DNA of 64,000 nt from Ottelia alismoides (GCA_037367405.1 JAZKJV010011616.1:62001-126000); one strand, 5' to 3'. Positions 12,611 to 26,082 are shown, counted from the first letter of the stretch. Program-made: numbers and translations. The notes: generated by a model not told the origin, from the letters alone.

Positions 12611-13600
12611 GAAGGAATACTTCTGATTATTAGATAGCTATTATAGATATAATTAAGTCGCAATCTAACATAAAGACCAAGAGAAGACTACGTTCACCTA
12701 TCCACTTGGGATGTATGCTTTCCGATGGATGTCGTTCGTGTTGTGCAACGCCCTCGCTACATTCCAGCGATGTATGCTAGTTGTATTTACTGACATGGTG
12801 GGTAGTTTCCTGGAGGTGTTCATGGACGATTTCTCATTCTACGGAGATTTATTTGGTCAATGTTTGTACTATTTAGATCGATTTTTTTGGAGGTGATGTG
12901 AATTGAACCTCGTGCTCTCGTGGGAGAAGAGCAACTTAATGATGACAGAGGGGATCATGTTAGGTAACGTTGTATCAAAACGTGTCATTGAAGTTGACCC
13001 AGCCAAGATGGAGGTTATTTCAAAACTCAAACCACTTACCAATCTCAAATAAGTCAGGTCACTCTTAGGGCACGTCAGTTTCCACCGGTGATTCATCTAA
13101 GATTTTAGCAAGTTGGCCTGATCGTTGACTGAAGTGTTGGGCAAAGAGATGGATTTTTTTGTTGATGATCGTGTACTCCATGCCTTTTCTAATTTGAAAG
13201 ATATGATCACTCAAGCCCCTATCCTATGGCCACCAGATTGGACATTACCATTTGATATCATGACAGATGCGTCAGACTATGCCATAGATGTCGTGTTAGG
13301 ATATAGGAAATACAATGCATCATTTACTATTTACTATACTAGTAGAACGTTATATGAAGCTCAACATAATTACACAGTCACTAAGAAAGAGATTCTAGCA
13401 GTAGTTTTTGTCCTGCACAAGTTCAGATCCCATCTCCTAGGATCCAAAGTGACAGTTTACACTAATCATTATGCCATCTGGTACTTGCAACAGAAGAAGG
13501 ATGTTATGCCACGCCTTATCAAATGGATCCTACTACTTTAGGAAATTGACCTAGAAATCTGAGACAAGCATATAGTCAAAAAATGTGCTGGCAGATAATC
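12611..13600 (+). pseudogene. RE-B reverse transcriptase/RNase H fragment
   Basis: It opens mid-domain at KEYF, the point in RT just before the catalytic FLD-Y-SGYN block, because RE-A inserted here. It contains the FMDD active site (12819-12830), the SWEKSN segment, and an RNase H-like domain with [12 protein letters not shown] (about 13265-13300), [10 protein letters not shown] and KEILAVVF. Order and sequence match Ty3/gypsy Athila-type pol. Several stops, for example in the KEYF segment and before RNase H, make it non-functional. Its upstream half should lie left of RE-A, outside the window. Confidence 0.85.
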
Positions 13601-14985
13601 TATCATAATTCCACGAACCAGAGTCTCCTAAGAAGAATTAATGTTGATCAGTGAAACCATTCTAGACGAAGCCATATTGTCAGCCACCTTTCTCCCTAGT
13701 ATGTTGATATTGTGAACTATCTTGTGTCCAAACGAACTACACTGGAATTGTTGAAACTAAAAGTAGACAAATTCTTGTCTGATATCCAGATCTACTAGTA
13801 GAGATGATCCATATCTATTTCATGAGGGGCGGATTGTTTTGGAGAAGGAGCATTCCTCAGGATGAAATTTCCAGTGTCCTCACACATTGCAATGATCGTG
13901 AATTTGGAGGACATCATTCATGTAGAAGAACGGTTGCAAAAGTACTATAATGCAACCTTTGGTGGCCAACCTCGTTCAAAGATGTAGAAGTTTATATGAA
14001 GCACAACACTGACTTCCAGAAGATGGGTGGAGCAATTGGAATGAGAGACACAATGCCCTTGAAAAATATTCAGATTTCAGACGTGTTTGAAGCATGGGAC
14101 ATTGACTTCATGGTCCAATTTCTGAATAGTCAGGGATTCAAATACATTCTACTCTTTGTCGATTATGTTTGTCATTGGGTGGAGGCTATCCCAACCCGAG
14201 CTGCCAACAATCGCATCGTCTGTCGTTTTCTGAAGGACCAAATCATTTCAAGTTTGTGGATTCCAAAGATTGTCATATCCGATGGTGGTAGCTATTTCAT
14301 CAATAAAGAGGTAAAGAAACTAACTCAAGAATTTTGCATTGAACATCGTGTCGCTTCTCTTTACCACCCATAGTACAATGTCTTTGCAGAATGCTCAAAC
14401 AGGAAGATTAACACAATTCTTCAGAAGTTTATGCGTCTGGATCACAAGAATTTGTCTTTGATGCTTGAATCAGCTCTCTGGGCTTACAGAACAACGTACA
14501 AGTCACCTTTGGCAATGTCTCCCTACCACCTACTATATAGAAAGCCATGCCATCTGCCCATGGAACTCATTCATAAATCCTTGTGGGCAATTAATGATTG
14601 TAGTCAGGATTCCAAGAAGGTCGGGAAAAATAGAAAGTTGGATCTGAACAACAACTTGAATTCTGTGACTACACATATGACAACGGCCAGATGTATAAGG
14701 AAAAGGTCAATAAGTGTCATGACAAACACATCCGCCAAAAATTTCCTTGAGATGGGTTAGATGGTCAAGTTGTTTGATGTGAAGTTGAAGATTTTCTGAT
14801 GGAAATTGAAGAGCAAATGGACTGGGTCGTTTATAATAAAGCGTGTTTGCGACAACAACATCATAATGATATCAAGACTGTCAACTAACACACAACCTTT
14901 GGTGATCAACGAAAACTACAAAAATCATACCTAGAATATAACATCTTCATGACCATTGTGGAATCCATCCAAGTTGTATATGAAG
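13601..14985 (+). pseudogene. RE-B integrase
   Basis: The decayed HHCC-type N-terminal region (13860-14030, KHNTDFQKMG) is followed by a catalytic core. First Asp at 14104 in DIDFM, second at 14281 in SDGGS, Glu at 14389: a D-35-E spacing as expected for retroviral-type integrases. The C-terminal part (14431-14760) has WAYRTTYKSP and CHLPMELIHKSLWA, typical of Athila-type integrases. A stop lies between the second Asp and the Glu, and frameshifts occur later. No chromodomain or envelope-like frame follows. Confidence 0.85.
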
Positions 14986-15110
14986 ATAACCTTAAAGCCA
15001 CAACATTTGCTGATTCAGACAAAGTAGATTAAAATATTTTTGAATGATCTTTCTTTTCTTCTTTTAATTTTCTCTTTCTTCCGAAAAGGTGTTTATCCCT
15101 TTCATCAATT

Positions 15111-15471
15111 CTATACTTAGGACGTACTTTGTCATAAGTATAGGGAGTGATACCCTGAGTTTTCATTCTTTGATCCATCACCTATCACCTCAATTTTTGA
15201 CACTCTCTAGATACTTAGGGATATTTTACCCTAAGTATAGGGGGAATAGGTCGAGTCAATGATTTCGTACATTCCAACCATTGGCCCATGCCTTGTGTAT
15301 ATTATGTTATACTCAGAATTATTTCATCCTAACTATGGGGGGATGGTCAACTTCCCATTTGTTCATTATTTAGTCATTGTCAAATAAACTTTTCTATACT
15401 TAGTACAAGATATGTTTTCTCCTTTTCTCTCTGATCTATGAGGACATAGCTCAAGCTAAGTATAGGGGGGT
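15111..15471 (+). repeat. RE-B hairpin/G-run array (four modules)
   Basis: Modules are at 15111-15150, 15208-15245, 15306-15344 and 15436-15471. The second pairs TACTTAGGG with CCCTAAGTA around ATATTTTA and ends in AGGGGG. It lies just after the integrase, where Athila elements often carry an env-like frame. Confidence 0.75.
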
Positions 15472-15475
15472 CATA

Positions 15476-17383
15476 TATACGTTGTATATACGTGAGCCAT
15501 AACCTGTACTTTGTATTTTTGAAAAGTATATCTAAAATACAATTAATTAAGTGTAAAGAAAAAACTTGTATAAAATACACATTCAAATTCATTGTATAAA
15601 TCGATTAATGAATCAGGTAAAAATGTTTTGCAAAATATTTGAAAAATGGTTAGAAATTTATTTTGAAAATAATTTTAAGAATTGTTTCGAAAATATTTTG
15701 TAAAACATTTTCAACCTTTATAAAAATGTTTTGTTTGAAAAACATTTATTTCTTTGTTTTTGAAAAAAAATGTTTTAAAAATCTATTTGCAAATGGTTTG
15801 AAAAATGAATTTTGTTTGAAAATCTATACATACTATTTGAAAAATCTTTGCAAAATTTTTTTAAATTTTGTAAAATGTTTGTAAAAATTATTTGTCAAAT
15901 TATTTTGTGAAATAAAATTTTCAAAATGTTTGCAAAAATCTTTAAAAATTATTTTGAGAACTACGTACATGATTCAAGCAAATAAAGACCCTTTACAAAC
16001 ATTGTATATATAAACCCTATGTAAATCCTTCACCTAATTCTTGTAAATATTAAGATGCACTTCTATGTAAATAGATGCATATATCCCCTTTATGCTATAA
16101 TCCTTTTTGTTTTGAAAAAACCCTTAAAATTTGTAAAATTAAACATCCCAAAAATATTAGCAAAATCTTTTCAAAAATCCATAACAAGTTCAAAAACAGA
16201 AAATTGCATCACAAAAATATTTTCCTTGCATTGTGCATGGTATTTACATTTTTTAGATTGGTATTAACATTTCAACAAGTCTAAATAAAATCCGAAGATT
16301 GGAGATTTGTTGGACCTTAAATCTACTTAATCACATGAACCTTATAGGAATTGGAATTGAGGTACTTCAAGTATGCTATCCTTAATTCTTTGAGACCATG
16401 AGACTTAGTTCAGTTTCATCTTAAATGCCTAAGTAGAATATTTCAGGATGCACACATGACTCTTGTTGATAATGACATAGCTTGCACACCTGCACCCTAC
16501 AGTTTTCTCACCTCAGTTAAGGTGGCAGAGGGCTGGCTTTGCTGGCATGAGACACAAGCCAATGGAAACATCGAATGTCATACATTTGTGGCCATTGTAC
16601 CCAACCTGATCATGTAGCGAAGAGGTCTAAAGATAGAAGTTGTTGGTTGCATCAATGCTTCAAAAGAGGGATAATATAGTGGCTCAAGAGGAAAAAGCTT
16701 ATATGTAATTTTTTTGTATATATTATTAAAAAATACATTAAAAAACTCAAAAATAAACGACTGACAAAACTCAAATAAAAATCAATTCTCGTCAGAGCAT
16801 ATATATTTGTATAGTCAATAAGCAAGCTTGAGCTTTAAAGTCGAATGCATGTGAACCTGTAGCCAGGTGACTTGGCTACACTGGTCAGGCATCCTAGGAT
16901 ATGTAGCTACACTGGCTACCATCCATTCTTCTCTCCACCTCCTTTTCTTGAGCCGGTTCTACTTGTATCCCACTTCTAAAGAAAAGAGTTGTTGGATTGG
17001 GGAACTAGGGTCACCATGTTGGAGAAGACTGAACTTTACCGCTTCAGCTGAGGAGAGCTACATATCACACACATTGTCCAAGATAAATTCATAGTTATAA
17101 AGATTTTCTTATGAGTTGGCTTATTCTGACCTGGATATTGAGGAGACTTGTGCATAGTTTTATGATTCTTAAAGGTTGTTGGGTTTTAAATCCATATCCC
17201 AATAAGGTTCCGACCGCACCTAAAATCCAAAGTTCTGACTTAAGTTCCAAACTTTGCTTTTGTAAAGAAAAGTTTAAGAGTTAAAAACAACCCAAGTACT
17301 TTCTTTTAGTTTTCTTTATTTTTATTTTATGTACTTATAGGCATAAATGTTTGATGGGGACTAGCAACGACAAGAATAGGGGG
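15476..17383 (+). other. RE-B 3' noncoding region and polypurine tract
   Basis: AT-rich TTTGAAAAT-type repeats (15600-15960) are followed by the conserved GATTGGAG...GACTTAATTCTTTGAG block (16290-16400) and a polypurine tract AAGAATAGGGGG ending at 17383. Bases 15653-15662 are the uninterrupted counterpart of the place where the Mutator-like element sits in RE-C. On the minus strand, about 17120-17290, is a stop-free stretch (QSLELKSELW) related to the antisense frames of RE-D and RE-E. Confidence 0.6.
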
Positions 17384-18542
17384 TAATGAATCTCCATTTC
17401 ATTACCTTTATTCTTTCATTTTAGGTTTTAAACCATAGGTAAAAGCTTTTATATATCATTATTTTTCATAAAATAACATCTAATATTTATTGTATAAATA
17501 TCGTATAAAATACATTATTCAAAACCAAAATAAAAGAATAAAGAAAAGAAAAGAATAAGAATAAAATGTCAAAGGTATTTTACAACCCTATACCCCGAGA
17601 CCTAAGCACCGTGATGACTAGTTCGATGAGGAATAAAGTAGGAGGAGATAAGGTCCATTAAATAAAAGAAACTCTAATTCATAAATGCCTAATACTCCAC
17701 ATTTGAGACTCATTTTATTCTTTATTATTTATACCTTAAATAAAGAAATATTGTACATGAAAGTTGTGGATAAAAATATATAGAAAAATACATAGTTTAC
17801 TTCACATAAAAATAATACAAATTGCACATTTTGTGCACTCAAATAATTCTCCATATGATCTCAAAATGCATAAAAATAACCTTTAATTGTATATAATTTT
17901 TATTAGATATTTAATGAAGGTGGTCTTATTTAATTTAGAATTAAGATACAAAAGTTTTGTTTTCGATCCCCAATTGTATAATATATCTGAATAAAATATA
18001 CATTTTATTTATTCTTTTATTTTTCATTATTTTACATTTTTACAATTTTTTAAATATTCTTTATAGTCTATGTACATATTTAGAATAAAATAAAACAATA
18101 AAATGCTTTAAAATAAATTAATATGCAAAAAATACATAAACGAATATACTATGCATATACCAATATAATTTATACCTTTATTTAATTATGTGTGCAAAAA
18201 AACTTAACAAAATACAATAAAAAACTTTTTGTGTCTATTAATATAAGTTATAAATATAAAATTATGCATCTAAAACAATAAAATAAAAAATCCAAAATAA
18301 AAATAAAATACGTATAACATAAGTGAATATACATATAAATGAGCCTCTAAAAATAACCTAGAATTAATTAAGTTGTAAAAAATAAAAATCATAATAAAAT
18401 ATTACATAAAATAATAAATATTTTTATGTTCTGACCAAAATATAATAAAATCATTTATTATTTTAAATTCAATTAATAAGAGTTATTTGGCTTGTTTTGT
18501 TGTGTAGTGAGTCGACATGGACCAATCAGGGCACGAGCCTGA

Positions 18543-18556
18543 TTGACCCAAGTCAA
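18543..18556 (+). promoter_or_regulatory. Inverted W-box pair in shared LTR
   Basis: TTGACCCAAGTCAA: two TTGAC cores facing each other, about 200 bases upstream of the TATA box. The same motif is kept at 44587-44600 in the RE-C 3' LTR. WRKY binding is inferred. Confidence 0.45.
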
Positions 18557-18753
18557 CTCCTCTTCTTCTTAGCCTTCCTGCATGTCAGAATGTGGACCCA
18601 ACATTCCTCGATTTTTTCTCATTAACCCTTGCATCTTTTCGGGTTGATTCCTTCTTGACTTTTCCTCTTCAATCATCCTTCTTTCAAGCACCCATATTTT
18701 ATCAATCTGAGGAGCTTCTATGAGTGTGCTCTCGTTAGACAAAGGGCCACGAG

Positions 18754-18760
18754 TATAAAG
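18754..18760 (+). promoter_or_regulatory. Candidate TATA box of shared LTR
   Basis: TATAAAG is followed by a pyrimidine-rich stretch (CTCTTCCACCTTCCTTCACC), a typical plant start-site context. The RE-C 3' LTR has TATAAATA at the same place (44799-44806). It marks the probable U3/R boundary region. Confidence 0.6.
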
Positions 18761-21190
18761 CATCTCTTCCACCTTCCTTCACCCTTTGGCCCTTCTTCCG
18801 CTATTCAAACCCTAATCTTCATGCAACTCAGGCATCCTGGTGACAGCATGAACCATGGGGTTAATTCGGTACGCCAATTGGTGTCGAATCAAGGTCGATC
18901 CGAGCTCCGAGCACCTGCTCCACAGCAAGTTCGCTCCACTTGGTCTAGGTCTGGTAAAGATCCTTCTTTTCATATTCTTTTTGTTCCTGAGCATAGCAGT
19001 AGTATAGTGTGCCCTTTTATTTCCTTAGATTCTATCTTGTTTATCAATCGACAGAGCTCCAACTCCTCCTCCTTGTCCCACCGTGTCTGATTGTCCTCCG
19101 CTTCCTCTCTCGCCTCTATTTCATTCCCCAATGCTTTCCCTTTGCCCCACGCACCTCTGTACTCCCTGATCTTGCACAGATTAGGAGATCAACCCTGCTA
19201 CCTCTATCGTTCACCAAGGGCTCTGCCTGAGTTCATTTTCGCTCCTCCCAACCTAGAAAGACTCCCAGATCCATCCCATTGTGTGTCTTACCTTCCTGTA
19301 GGTTCTAGAGGGATAAAGGGCCCCTCCTGGGTCGGTTTTGATACATGCATTGGTTCCTTGGAGCCCTTTCCTTCCCATACTATCTAGGACCCGATCGATG
19401 GGTAATGGATCGATTTGGAGGCTTTAGTAGGTACGAAGAAGTCTAAGATCCCTTTTGAGTCCCTTAAAGCCATCTGAGACCACCAGAGAAGGAAGCTTCA
19501 ACCGATCGAAGCAGTCTAGACCAGCAGTTCGTCACTATTCTTCCAAGGAACCCTTCAACCGTCTGATCAGGAGCTTCGCCCAATTTCCTCAGTTGTCATT
19601 CGATCAGCACGACTCCACCATCAGATCTATTTGTGAGATCTATTCTTAGAGGTCCAATCGATCCTTCATCGCGTGACGTGGATGTGATACGGGTCCAAGT
19701 GATGATCCAGAGCTGTCGGTCATGCACGTGGAGGGTATTTTGCACATACACCCTCCCTATTTTTGTATTGTAATTTCAGTCTATAAACATTTGTCTGTAG
19801 CATGAATATTTTGTGTACTATTTGCATTTCATCCCTTGTACTTCTCATATTTGCATTTAGGTACAAGCCACGTGACCTCGCGTACCCGTGCGTGTGAAGG
19901 GACAAGGATTTTTTCACTGAAGCCCATAGGTTTCTTGTATTTCGATTTATTCCTTATTTTTGAATTAATATTGTAAAAATTTCAAGGAAATTTGCATCTG
20001 GCCCCCTAGACTTTAAAATAGTTGCAAAAATACCCCTTCAGGTATTGTTTATTAGATTTAATTTTGAAATTTTGCATTTTTTACCATAACTTTCTCTAAG
20101 GTGTTTGGTCCTAGTTCAGAAACTTTAATTTTTCAGAAATACCCATGCAAGTATGTATTTTCTTTTTGTAGATTTTATTTTGTGAAAAATAGATCGATGA
20201 CTTAACAAATTCATGGAAAATTCCCATAAACACCTGATATACCTACTTATCACATATATTTTCAATTAGTTATATTTAGGTTATTTTCTACTTACTAAAA
20301 ATTAAAAACCAAGATATTTATATGCATTTGTATTTAAAATTACATTAAAATACAAGAAGGTTTTGAAAAATTACGATAAAATAGATTTTCTTTATTACGG
20401 TATTTTTAGCCTACAAATCAAAAATCAATAAAATAAAAAAAATTAAATAAGTAAAAATTAAAAATATCTAAAATCCTTATAAAATATACAAAATTTATTA
20501 AAAATTCCAAAATATGTGTTTCTATTTTTGAATTTGATTCATTATATTTGTTAGATATAAAAAAAGTTTTGAGTTATTTTGATATTTTTAATTTCCAAAA
20601 CAATTCAGGTCATTTATCTTGTTCACTATTTTTCCTTATTTATTATATTAAAAATACAAAAAAGTAAAAAAACAAAAATATAGAAAAACATAAAAAAATC
20701 CAAGAATATTTTATTTTTGATAGTTTTGACTATTTATATCTATTTTTATACAATTAATTTTTTTTTATTTATATAGCTGTTTATACTTGTAGTGTTATCA
20801 TTAATTACCCTAAAAACTTAAAATCAAAAAATTCAAAAAGAGAATAAAAATTTAAACTCTAAGAAATTATAAAAAATTCAAAAAATAAATAGTTAATACC
20901 CACAAAAACTCAAAACCCCCAAAAACCCCAAAATTATTTATTGTCATCTTTTAGCCATGTTTGATTGTCTATTCTTTGTTGTTCCCTGAGTTCGACCCAA
21001 CTGTACTTGTTCACTATACATTTTATTGTAGGATATAATAAATTTTGACCCCTGCTTGATTGATTAATTTCTTGTGTTAGTTAATTATTGATTGACCATA
21101 TGGTCTTGTGAGTGGTTAGCTCAGTGACATTTTATCTTTGCTCGCTGTGAGGATGTTATTTTAGACCCTCATAAAACTAGTGTCATCAAA

Positions 21191-21208
21191 TGGTGATGTT
21201 GTTGGGGA
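21191..21208 (+). other. RE-C primer-binding site (decayed)
   Basis: It sits two bases after the LTR end, as in RE-A and RE-D. TGGTGATGTTGTTGGGGA differs from the tRNA-Asp complement at several positions, mostly C-to-T and G-to-A changes typical of old, methylated repeats. Confidence 0.75.
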
Positions 21209-22345
21209 ATAATTGGAGGTAGGAACTTCCAACCCTACCAATCCCAATACAAGCAGCCCCTGAAACAAGGTAATAACTGGAGGCAGGGATATCAACAACT
21301 GAGCTACCGGCAGCTATAGTATCACGAGCAGCAGCCGGCTACTCAATATCAGAAATCTTACTCCTCTTAGCAACACCAACAATACTCTTCTCGTCCCCTT
21401 CCTCAACCCTACTCTCCGGGATACCAACAGCAGTCTCCTCAGCACTGCCAGAGTCAGAGGCCCCATTAGGGCGAATCTTCTGATATCGCATCGGCGAACC
21501 TGACTTTTTCTTGTATGGAGCAACTCATGAAAAATGACTAAAATGATCCAAAAAAATCAATGACCCGTCAGCTGCCAAAACTTTCATTCCAGCCTAGGTC
21601 GAGGCCAAGCCAAATAATTTCCTATGCAAGAAGAAGGTAGCTTACGGTGTTATGCCTGGTTCAGATAGAAATAATTTGGTTACATCTAATGTTGTCACTC
21701 TCGGGAGTGGTAGAACACTTCGGTCGTCGGCTACTGTAGAGGGAAACCATCTTGCATCTAATGGTGAACCATGAGTTAGGCCACCAGCAGGAGACGGAGA
21801 CATTTTTGGAGGAGCACCATCTGTAGAAAAGGTGAAAAGTGAAGAAAATAAAGAACCCAAATAGACAACAACAACACTAGACCAGTGGAGACGAGCAAGC
21901 TTTAGAGACACCCGCACATGCAGCAGATCTAGAGCCATCCAACAAAGCTGATCCTGCATTTTTTGGTCCACGTCGAAGATTTTACGTATTTTTTCCATCT
22001 ACCTCTACATAACGCTTTGGACAAAATTTTGAATGACAAATTTTCAGATTCTGTACATATTCTACTTCCTAAAGAAATGAAAAAGACAAAAAAATAATAA
22101 TTTGAAAAATGTTTTGTATGATCTGTCGATTGTGGAAATCATTCAAAACTTCGTCTTGAATATTCCATCGATGAAAGACTTGGAGTACATGCCAGCAATA
22201 AAGAAAGAACTTAAAGAGGCATATACAACAAGGTGCCAGCCTCAGCCCCAGTACTTTAGAAGCCAGATGGAAAACATGAAAAACACATCTTACCATGGAA
22301 ACTATCAAAGCCATCAGCAATCTCCCAGATATGAAGAAAGACAAG
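21209..22345 (+). pseudogene. RE-C gag C-terminal remnant
   Basis: Directly after the primer site the translation is Gln/Pro/Tyr-rich (SQYKQPLKQGNNWRQGYQQ and onward, 21220-21460), as in the C-terminal part of Athila-type gag. Then come SMTRQLPKLS and VVTLGSGRTLR (about 21680-21720), matching the usual linker before protease, and NIPSMKDLEYMPAIKKE (22160-22215). The leader and N-terminal capsid part are missing, so a deletion joins the primer site to the gag C-terminus. Multiple stops are present. Confidence 0.7.
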
Positions 22346-22700
22346 GGTGTGCCACTCATCGAGGTGTCACATGTTCAATCAGGAGTTCGAGCGAACATTG
22401 CTCGACAACGGGTCTTCTGTCAATCTTAAGCCAGCTTTGCTACTCACAGAATTCGGAATACAACTTCACAGAAAAATTACTCAAGCGGTGTAGGGGCATC
22501 TTGGAGGACGTGATCGTTACTGTTCAAGGTATGTGGTTACCTATCGATTTTGTCATGTTATACATGTAAATCTCCACACCTCTGCTTCACACCCCCATCA
22601 TCCAAGGTTGGTTGTTCCTCCTAATAACTGAGGAAGTAGTGAACTATGACACCAAAGAGATTACATTCAGATCCAAGGGAATAAAATGTATATAGAAACC
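22346..22700 (+). pseudogene. RE-C retropepsin-like protease
   Basis: An active-site-like motif LLDNGSSVNL (Asp codon at 22404) is followed by a decayed flap region and IIQGWLFLLITEEVVNYDTKEITF (22600-22670 region), matching the C-terminal PIILGRPFL segment of this family. Stops and frame changes inactivate it. It would process Gag-Pol in an intact element. Confidence 0.7.
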
Positions 22701-24600
22701 GTACCTTAGCCAAAATCAGCCAATTCTACATCCGAGTTGAGTGTGCTTGCACCTAACTGCCTTGAAAACTATGACTTTTTTGCTGAAATTCAAGATACAA
22801 AATCTATTCATGGATGACATTAAGATCCATGAATTCCTTTTCTCTGAGGGAGTGGAGAGGACAGTCGAATTCCCCTCTATCGATGATGATGAGACCATTG
22901 TTAATGCGCTTGATGAAATCTGTGTGGACCCCTGAGCCTCGAAGACCAAATACAATTTTAAGAATTTTTGAATGCAGAAGATGAACTGTCAAAGGTGGAC
23001 ATTGAACTGATGAAAGAACCAATACCTACAATGATCACCGAAGTCGCCGTTGATGTAGCTCCCACTCTGCCAAACCAGCGCACTTTACATGAAATATGCC
23101 TTCCTTGCAGGAGAACCAAACATGCATTCGGTAATTATCAATGCCCATTTAACCGAAGACTAAGAATCTCATCTTATGGAGGTCCTTGAATGAAATCGCA
23201 AGGCGATAGGACGGAAAATAACATATCTCCACAGGATCAACCCATCCATATGCTCGCATCACATTTACCTTAAAGGTGATAACAAGCAATCCCATGAATT
23301 CCAAAGAAGAGTGAATCCGAACCTTTTGGAGGTTTTATAAAAGAAATTCAAAAATGGTGTGATGCAGGATTCATATATCCCATCTTTGATAGTAAATGGG
23401 TGAGTCCCCTGCACATAGTGCCCAAGAAGTCCGATATCACCCTTGTTAGCAATGTTAAAGGAGAGGAGATTCCCACCAAAATGCCGACCTTGTGGCAAGT
23501 ATGTGTTGACTAGAGACGTCTTAACCTTGCCACAAAGAAGGACCACTTTTCATTGCCCTACATCAATTAGATTCTCGAGAGGATGGTCGTGAAGGAATAC
23601 TTCTGCTTCTTAGATGACTATTCTGGATACAATCAAGTCACAGTTATGTCTGAAGACCAAAAGAATATTATGTTCATCGGTCCATTTAGTATGCTTGCTT
23701 TCTGACAGATGTTGTTCGGGCTATGCAACGCCCCCACTACATTCCAGTGATGTATACTAGTTGTATTTGATGATATGGTGGGTAGTTTCTTGGAGGTATT
23801 CACGGATGATTTCTCAATCTATGGAGATTCATTTCATCAATTTCTAGACTATTTAGACTGAGTTTTGCAGAGGTGTCACGAACTGAACATCTTGCTCTCG
23901 TGGGAGAAGAGAAACTTTATGTTGTCAGAGGGGACCGGATAAGGTCATGTTGTATCAAAACGTGGCATGGAAGTTGCCCCAACCAAGGTGAAGTTATTTC
24001 AAAACTCGAAAAACCTATCAATCTCATACAAGACAGGTCATTCTTAGGGCATGTCAGTTCCTACCGACGATTCATCAATGATTTTAGCAAGCTGGCCCGA
24101 CTGTTGACTGAACTGCTAGGCAAGGATATGGATTTTATTGTTGTTGCTCGTATGCTCCAAGCCATTTCTCAATTGAAAGATCTGATCACTCATGCCCCTA
24201 TCCTGCAACCATTAGATTGGACATTATCGTTTGAGATCATGGTGGATGATTCACACTATGCATCGGTGTCATGTTGGAAAAGAGGAAAGACAATGTGTCG
24301 TTTGCTATTCACTATGTTAGCAGAACATTAGATGAAGCTCGGAAGAATTACATTGTTACTGAGAAAGTGATGCTAGCAATAGGTTTTGCCCTAGAGAAGT
24401 TCAGATCCCATCTCCTTAGATCTAAAGACGTAGTTTACAGTGATTGCTCTACCATCCACAACTTGAAACAGAAGAAGGATGCCAAGCCACGCCTTATCAG
24501 ATGGATCCTTCTACTTTAGGAATTTGACCTAGAAATCGGAGACAAGCATGGAGTCAAAAATGTGGTAGAAGATCATCTATCAAGATTACCCGAACCTGAG
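22701..24600 (+). pseudogene. RE-C linker, reverse transcriptase and RNase H
   Basis: An acidic linker (YDFFAEIQD, 22770-23000) leads to a segment with KYAFLAGEPN (23093-23125). RT follows: KKDHFSLPYIN (23535-23570), KEYFCFLDDYSGYNQV (23593-23640) and FTDD (23799-23810), a Tyr/Met-to-Thr variant of the YxDD site. RNase H-like sequence runs about 24115-24520 (SRTLDEARKNYIVTEK). The tail PRLIRWILLL*EFDLEIGDKHG is typical of Athila-type pol. Many stops and frameshifts occur. Confidence 0.85.
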
Positions 24601-25895
24601 TCTCCTGAGCAGAATTTAATTCCGATCACTGAAACCATTCCGTACGATGCCATATTGTTAGTCACCTTGCTCTCTGGTATGTTGACATTGTGAACAATCT
24701 TGTGTCAAAGAGAATGCCACAACATTGGTCGAAATAGAAAGTAGACAAATTCTTGTATGTATCCATTCCTACCAATGGGAGGATCCATTTCTAATTTGTA
24801 AGGGGGTGGATTGTATCTAGAGAAGGTGCATTCCTTAGAAAGAAATTTCCAATGTCCTCACACATTGTCATGATTGTAAATCTGGAGGACACCATTCAGG
24901 CAGAAGAACGGCAATAAAAGTACTTCAATGGCCTTTGGTGGTAGACCTGGTTCAAAGATTGAGAAGATTTTGTGAAGCGCAACACTGACTTCTAGAAGAT
25001 GGATGGAATAATTGGAATGAGAGACACAATGCCCCTAAAATATATTTGAATTTCATACTTGTTTGACTCATGGGTCACTGACTTCATGGGCTCGTTTCCG
25101 AACAGTTAGGGATTCGAATACATTATGCTCATTGTCGATTATGTTAGTCATTGGGTTGAGGCTATCCCAACCCGAGCTGCCGATTATTTCACCATGTATC
25201 GTTTTCTGAAGGATCACATCATTTCAAGGTTCGGGATTCCAAAGATTCTTATACCTGACGGTGATAGCCATTTCATCAATAAAGAGGTGAAGAAGCTAAC
25301 TCAAGAATTTGGCCTTGAACATTGTGTCACTTCTCCCTACCACAATTCGATGGCTTGGCAGAATGCTTAAATAGGGAGATTAAGACATTTCTTTATAAGC
25401 TTGTGTGCCTAGATCGCAAGAGCTAGCCGTTGTTGCTTGACTCAGTTCTTTGGGCTTACAGAACAACGTACAAGTCACCATTGGGAATGTCTCACTATCT
25501 CCTGGTATACACCAATCCATGCCATCTACCCGTAGAACTCATTCATAAATCCTTGTGGCCAATTAATGTTTATAATATGTATTCCAAGAAGGTTGAGGAA
25601 AATAGAAAGTTAGATTTGAATAGACTACTTGAATTCTGTGACTACATATATGACAACTGCCTGATGTACAAGGAAAAGGTCAAGAAATGGCACGACAAGC
25701 ACATCCGTGGAAAGACTTTTGAGATGGGTCAGAAGGTTTGGTTGTTTGATGCGAAGTTGAAGATTTTCCCGGGGAAATTAAAGAGCAAATGGACTAGGTC
25801 GTTTATTGTGAAGCATGTGCATGGAAAGAACAACGTAATGATATCGGATTGTCAACTAATTCACAATCCTTTTTTATCAATGGACAGTTACTAAA
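24601..25895 (+). pseudogene. RE-C integrase
   Basis: A decayed zinc-binding region is followed by a core with the first Asp at 25080 (TDFMG), the second at 25257 (PDGDSHF) and a Glu at 25361. The last two are out of frame by a one-base deletion. A 154-codon open stretch (25430-25894) keeps the C-terminal part: WAYRTTYKSPLGMS, CHLPVELIHKSLW, and the KVWLFDAKLKIFPGKLKSKW segment that resembles the C-terminal DNA-binding fold. No chromodomain is seen. Confidence 0.85.
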
Positions 25896-26082
25896 ACCAT
25901 ACCTGGAACATGACACCTTCCTTTCTGTTGTGGATTAGTTGTATATGAAGATGAGAAGAAAGCCACCACATCCGTTGATTCGGATAAAGCAGATTAAACC
26001 ATTTTCTAATGATCTTTCTTTTCTTCTTTTCATTTTTCATTTTCTCTTTCATCCAAAAAGGTGTTCATCCCTTTCATCAATG

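Larger units (their letters stand above)
17384..21188 (+). repeat. LTR shared by RE-B (3') and RE-C (5')
   Basis: A single 3805-base LTR is preceded by RE-B's polypurine tract and followed by RE-C's primer-binding site. It begins TAATGAATC, a TG-to-TA change of the usual TGATGAATC, and ends TCATCA. It matches RE-C's 3' LTR (43395-45001) by eye, including promoter and W-box region. This is the structure expected of a tandem retroelement array made by LTR-LTR recombination. Confidence 0.85.

Noticed and set aside
15476..17383. An env-like gene between integrase and 3' LTR, as in classical Athila elements
   Set aside because: No long sense frame, signal peptide or membrane segment is visible in RE-B, RE-C or RE-E. 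Short frames such as 16867-17094 are not conserved between copies.
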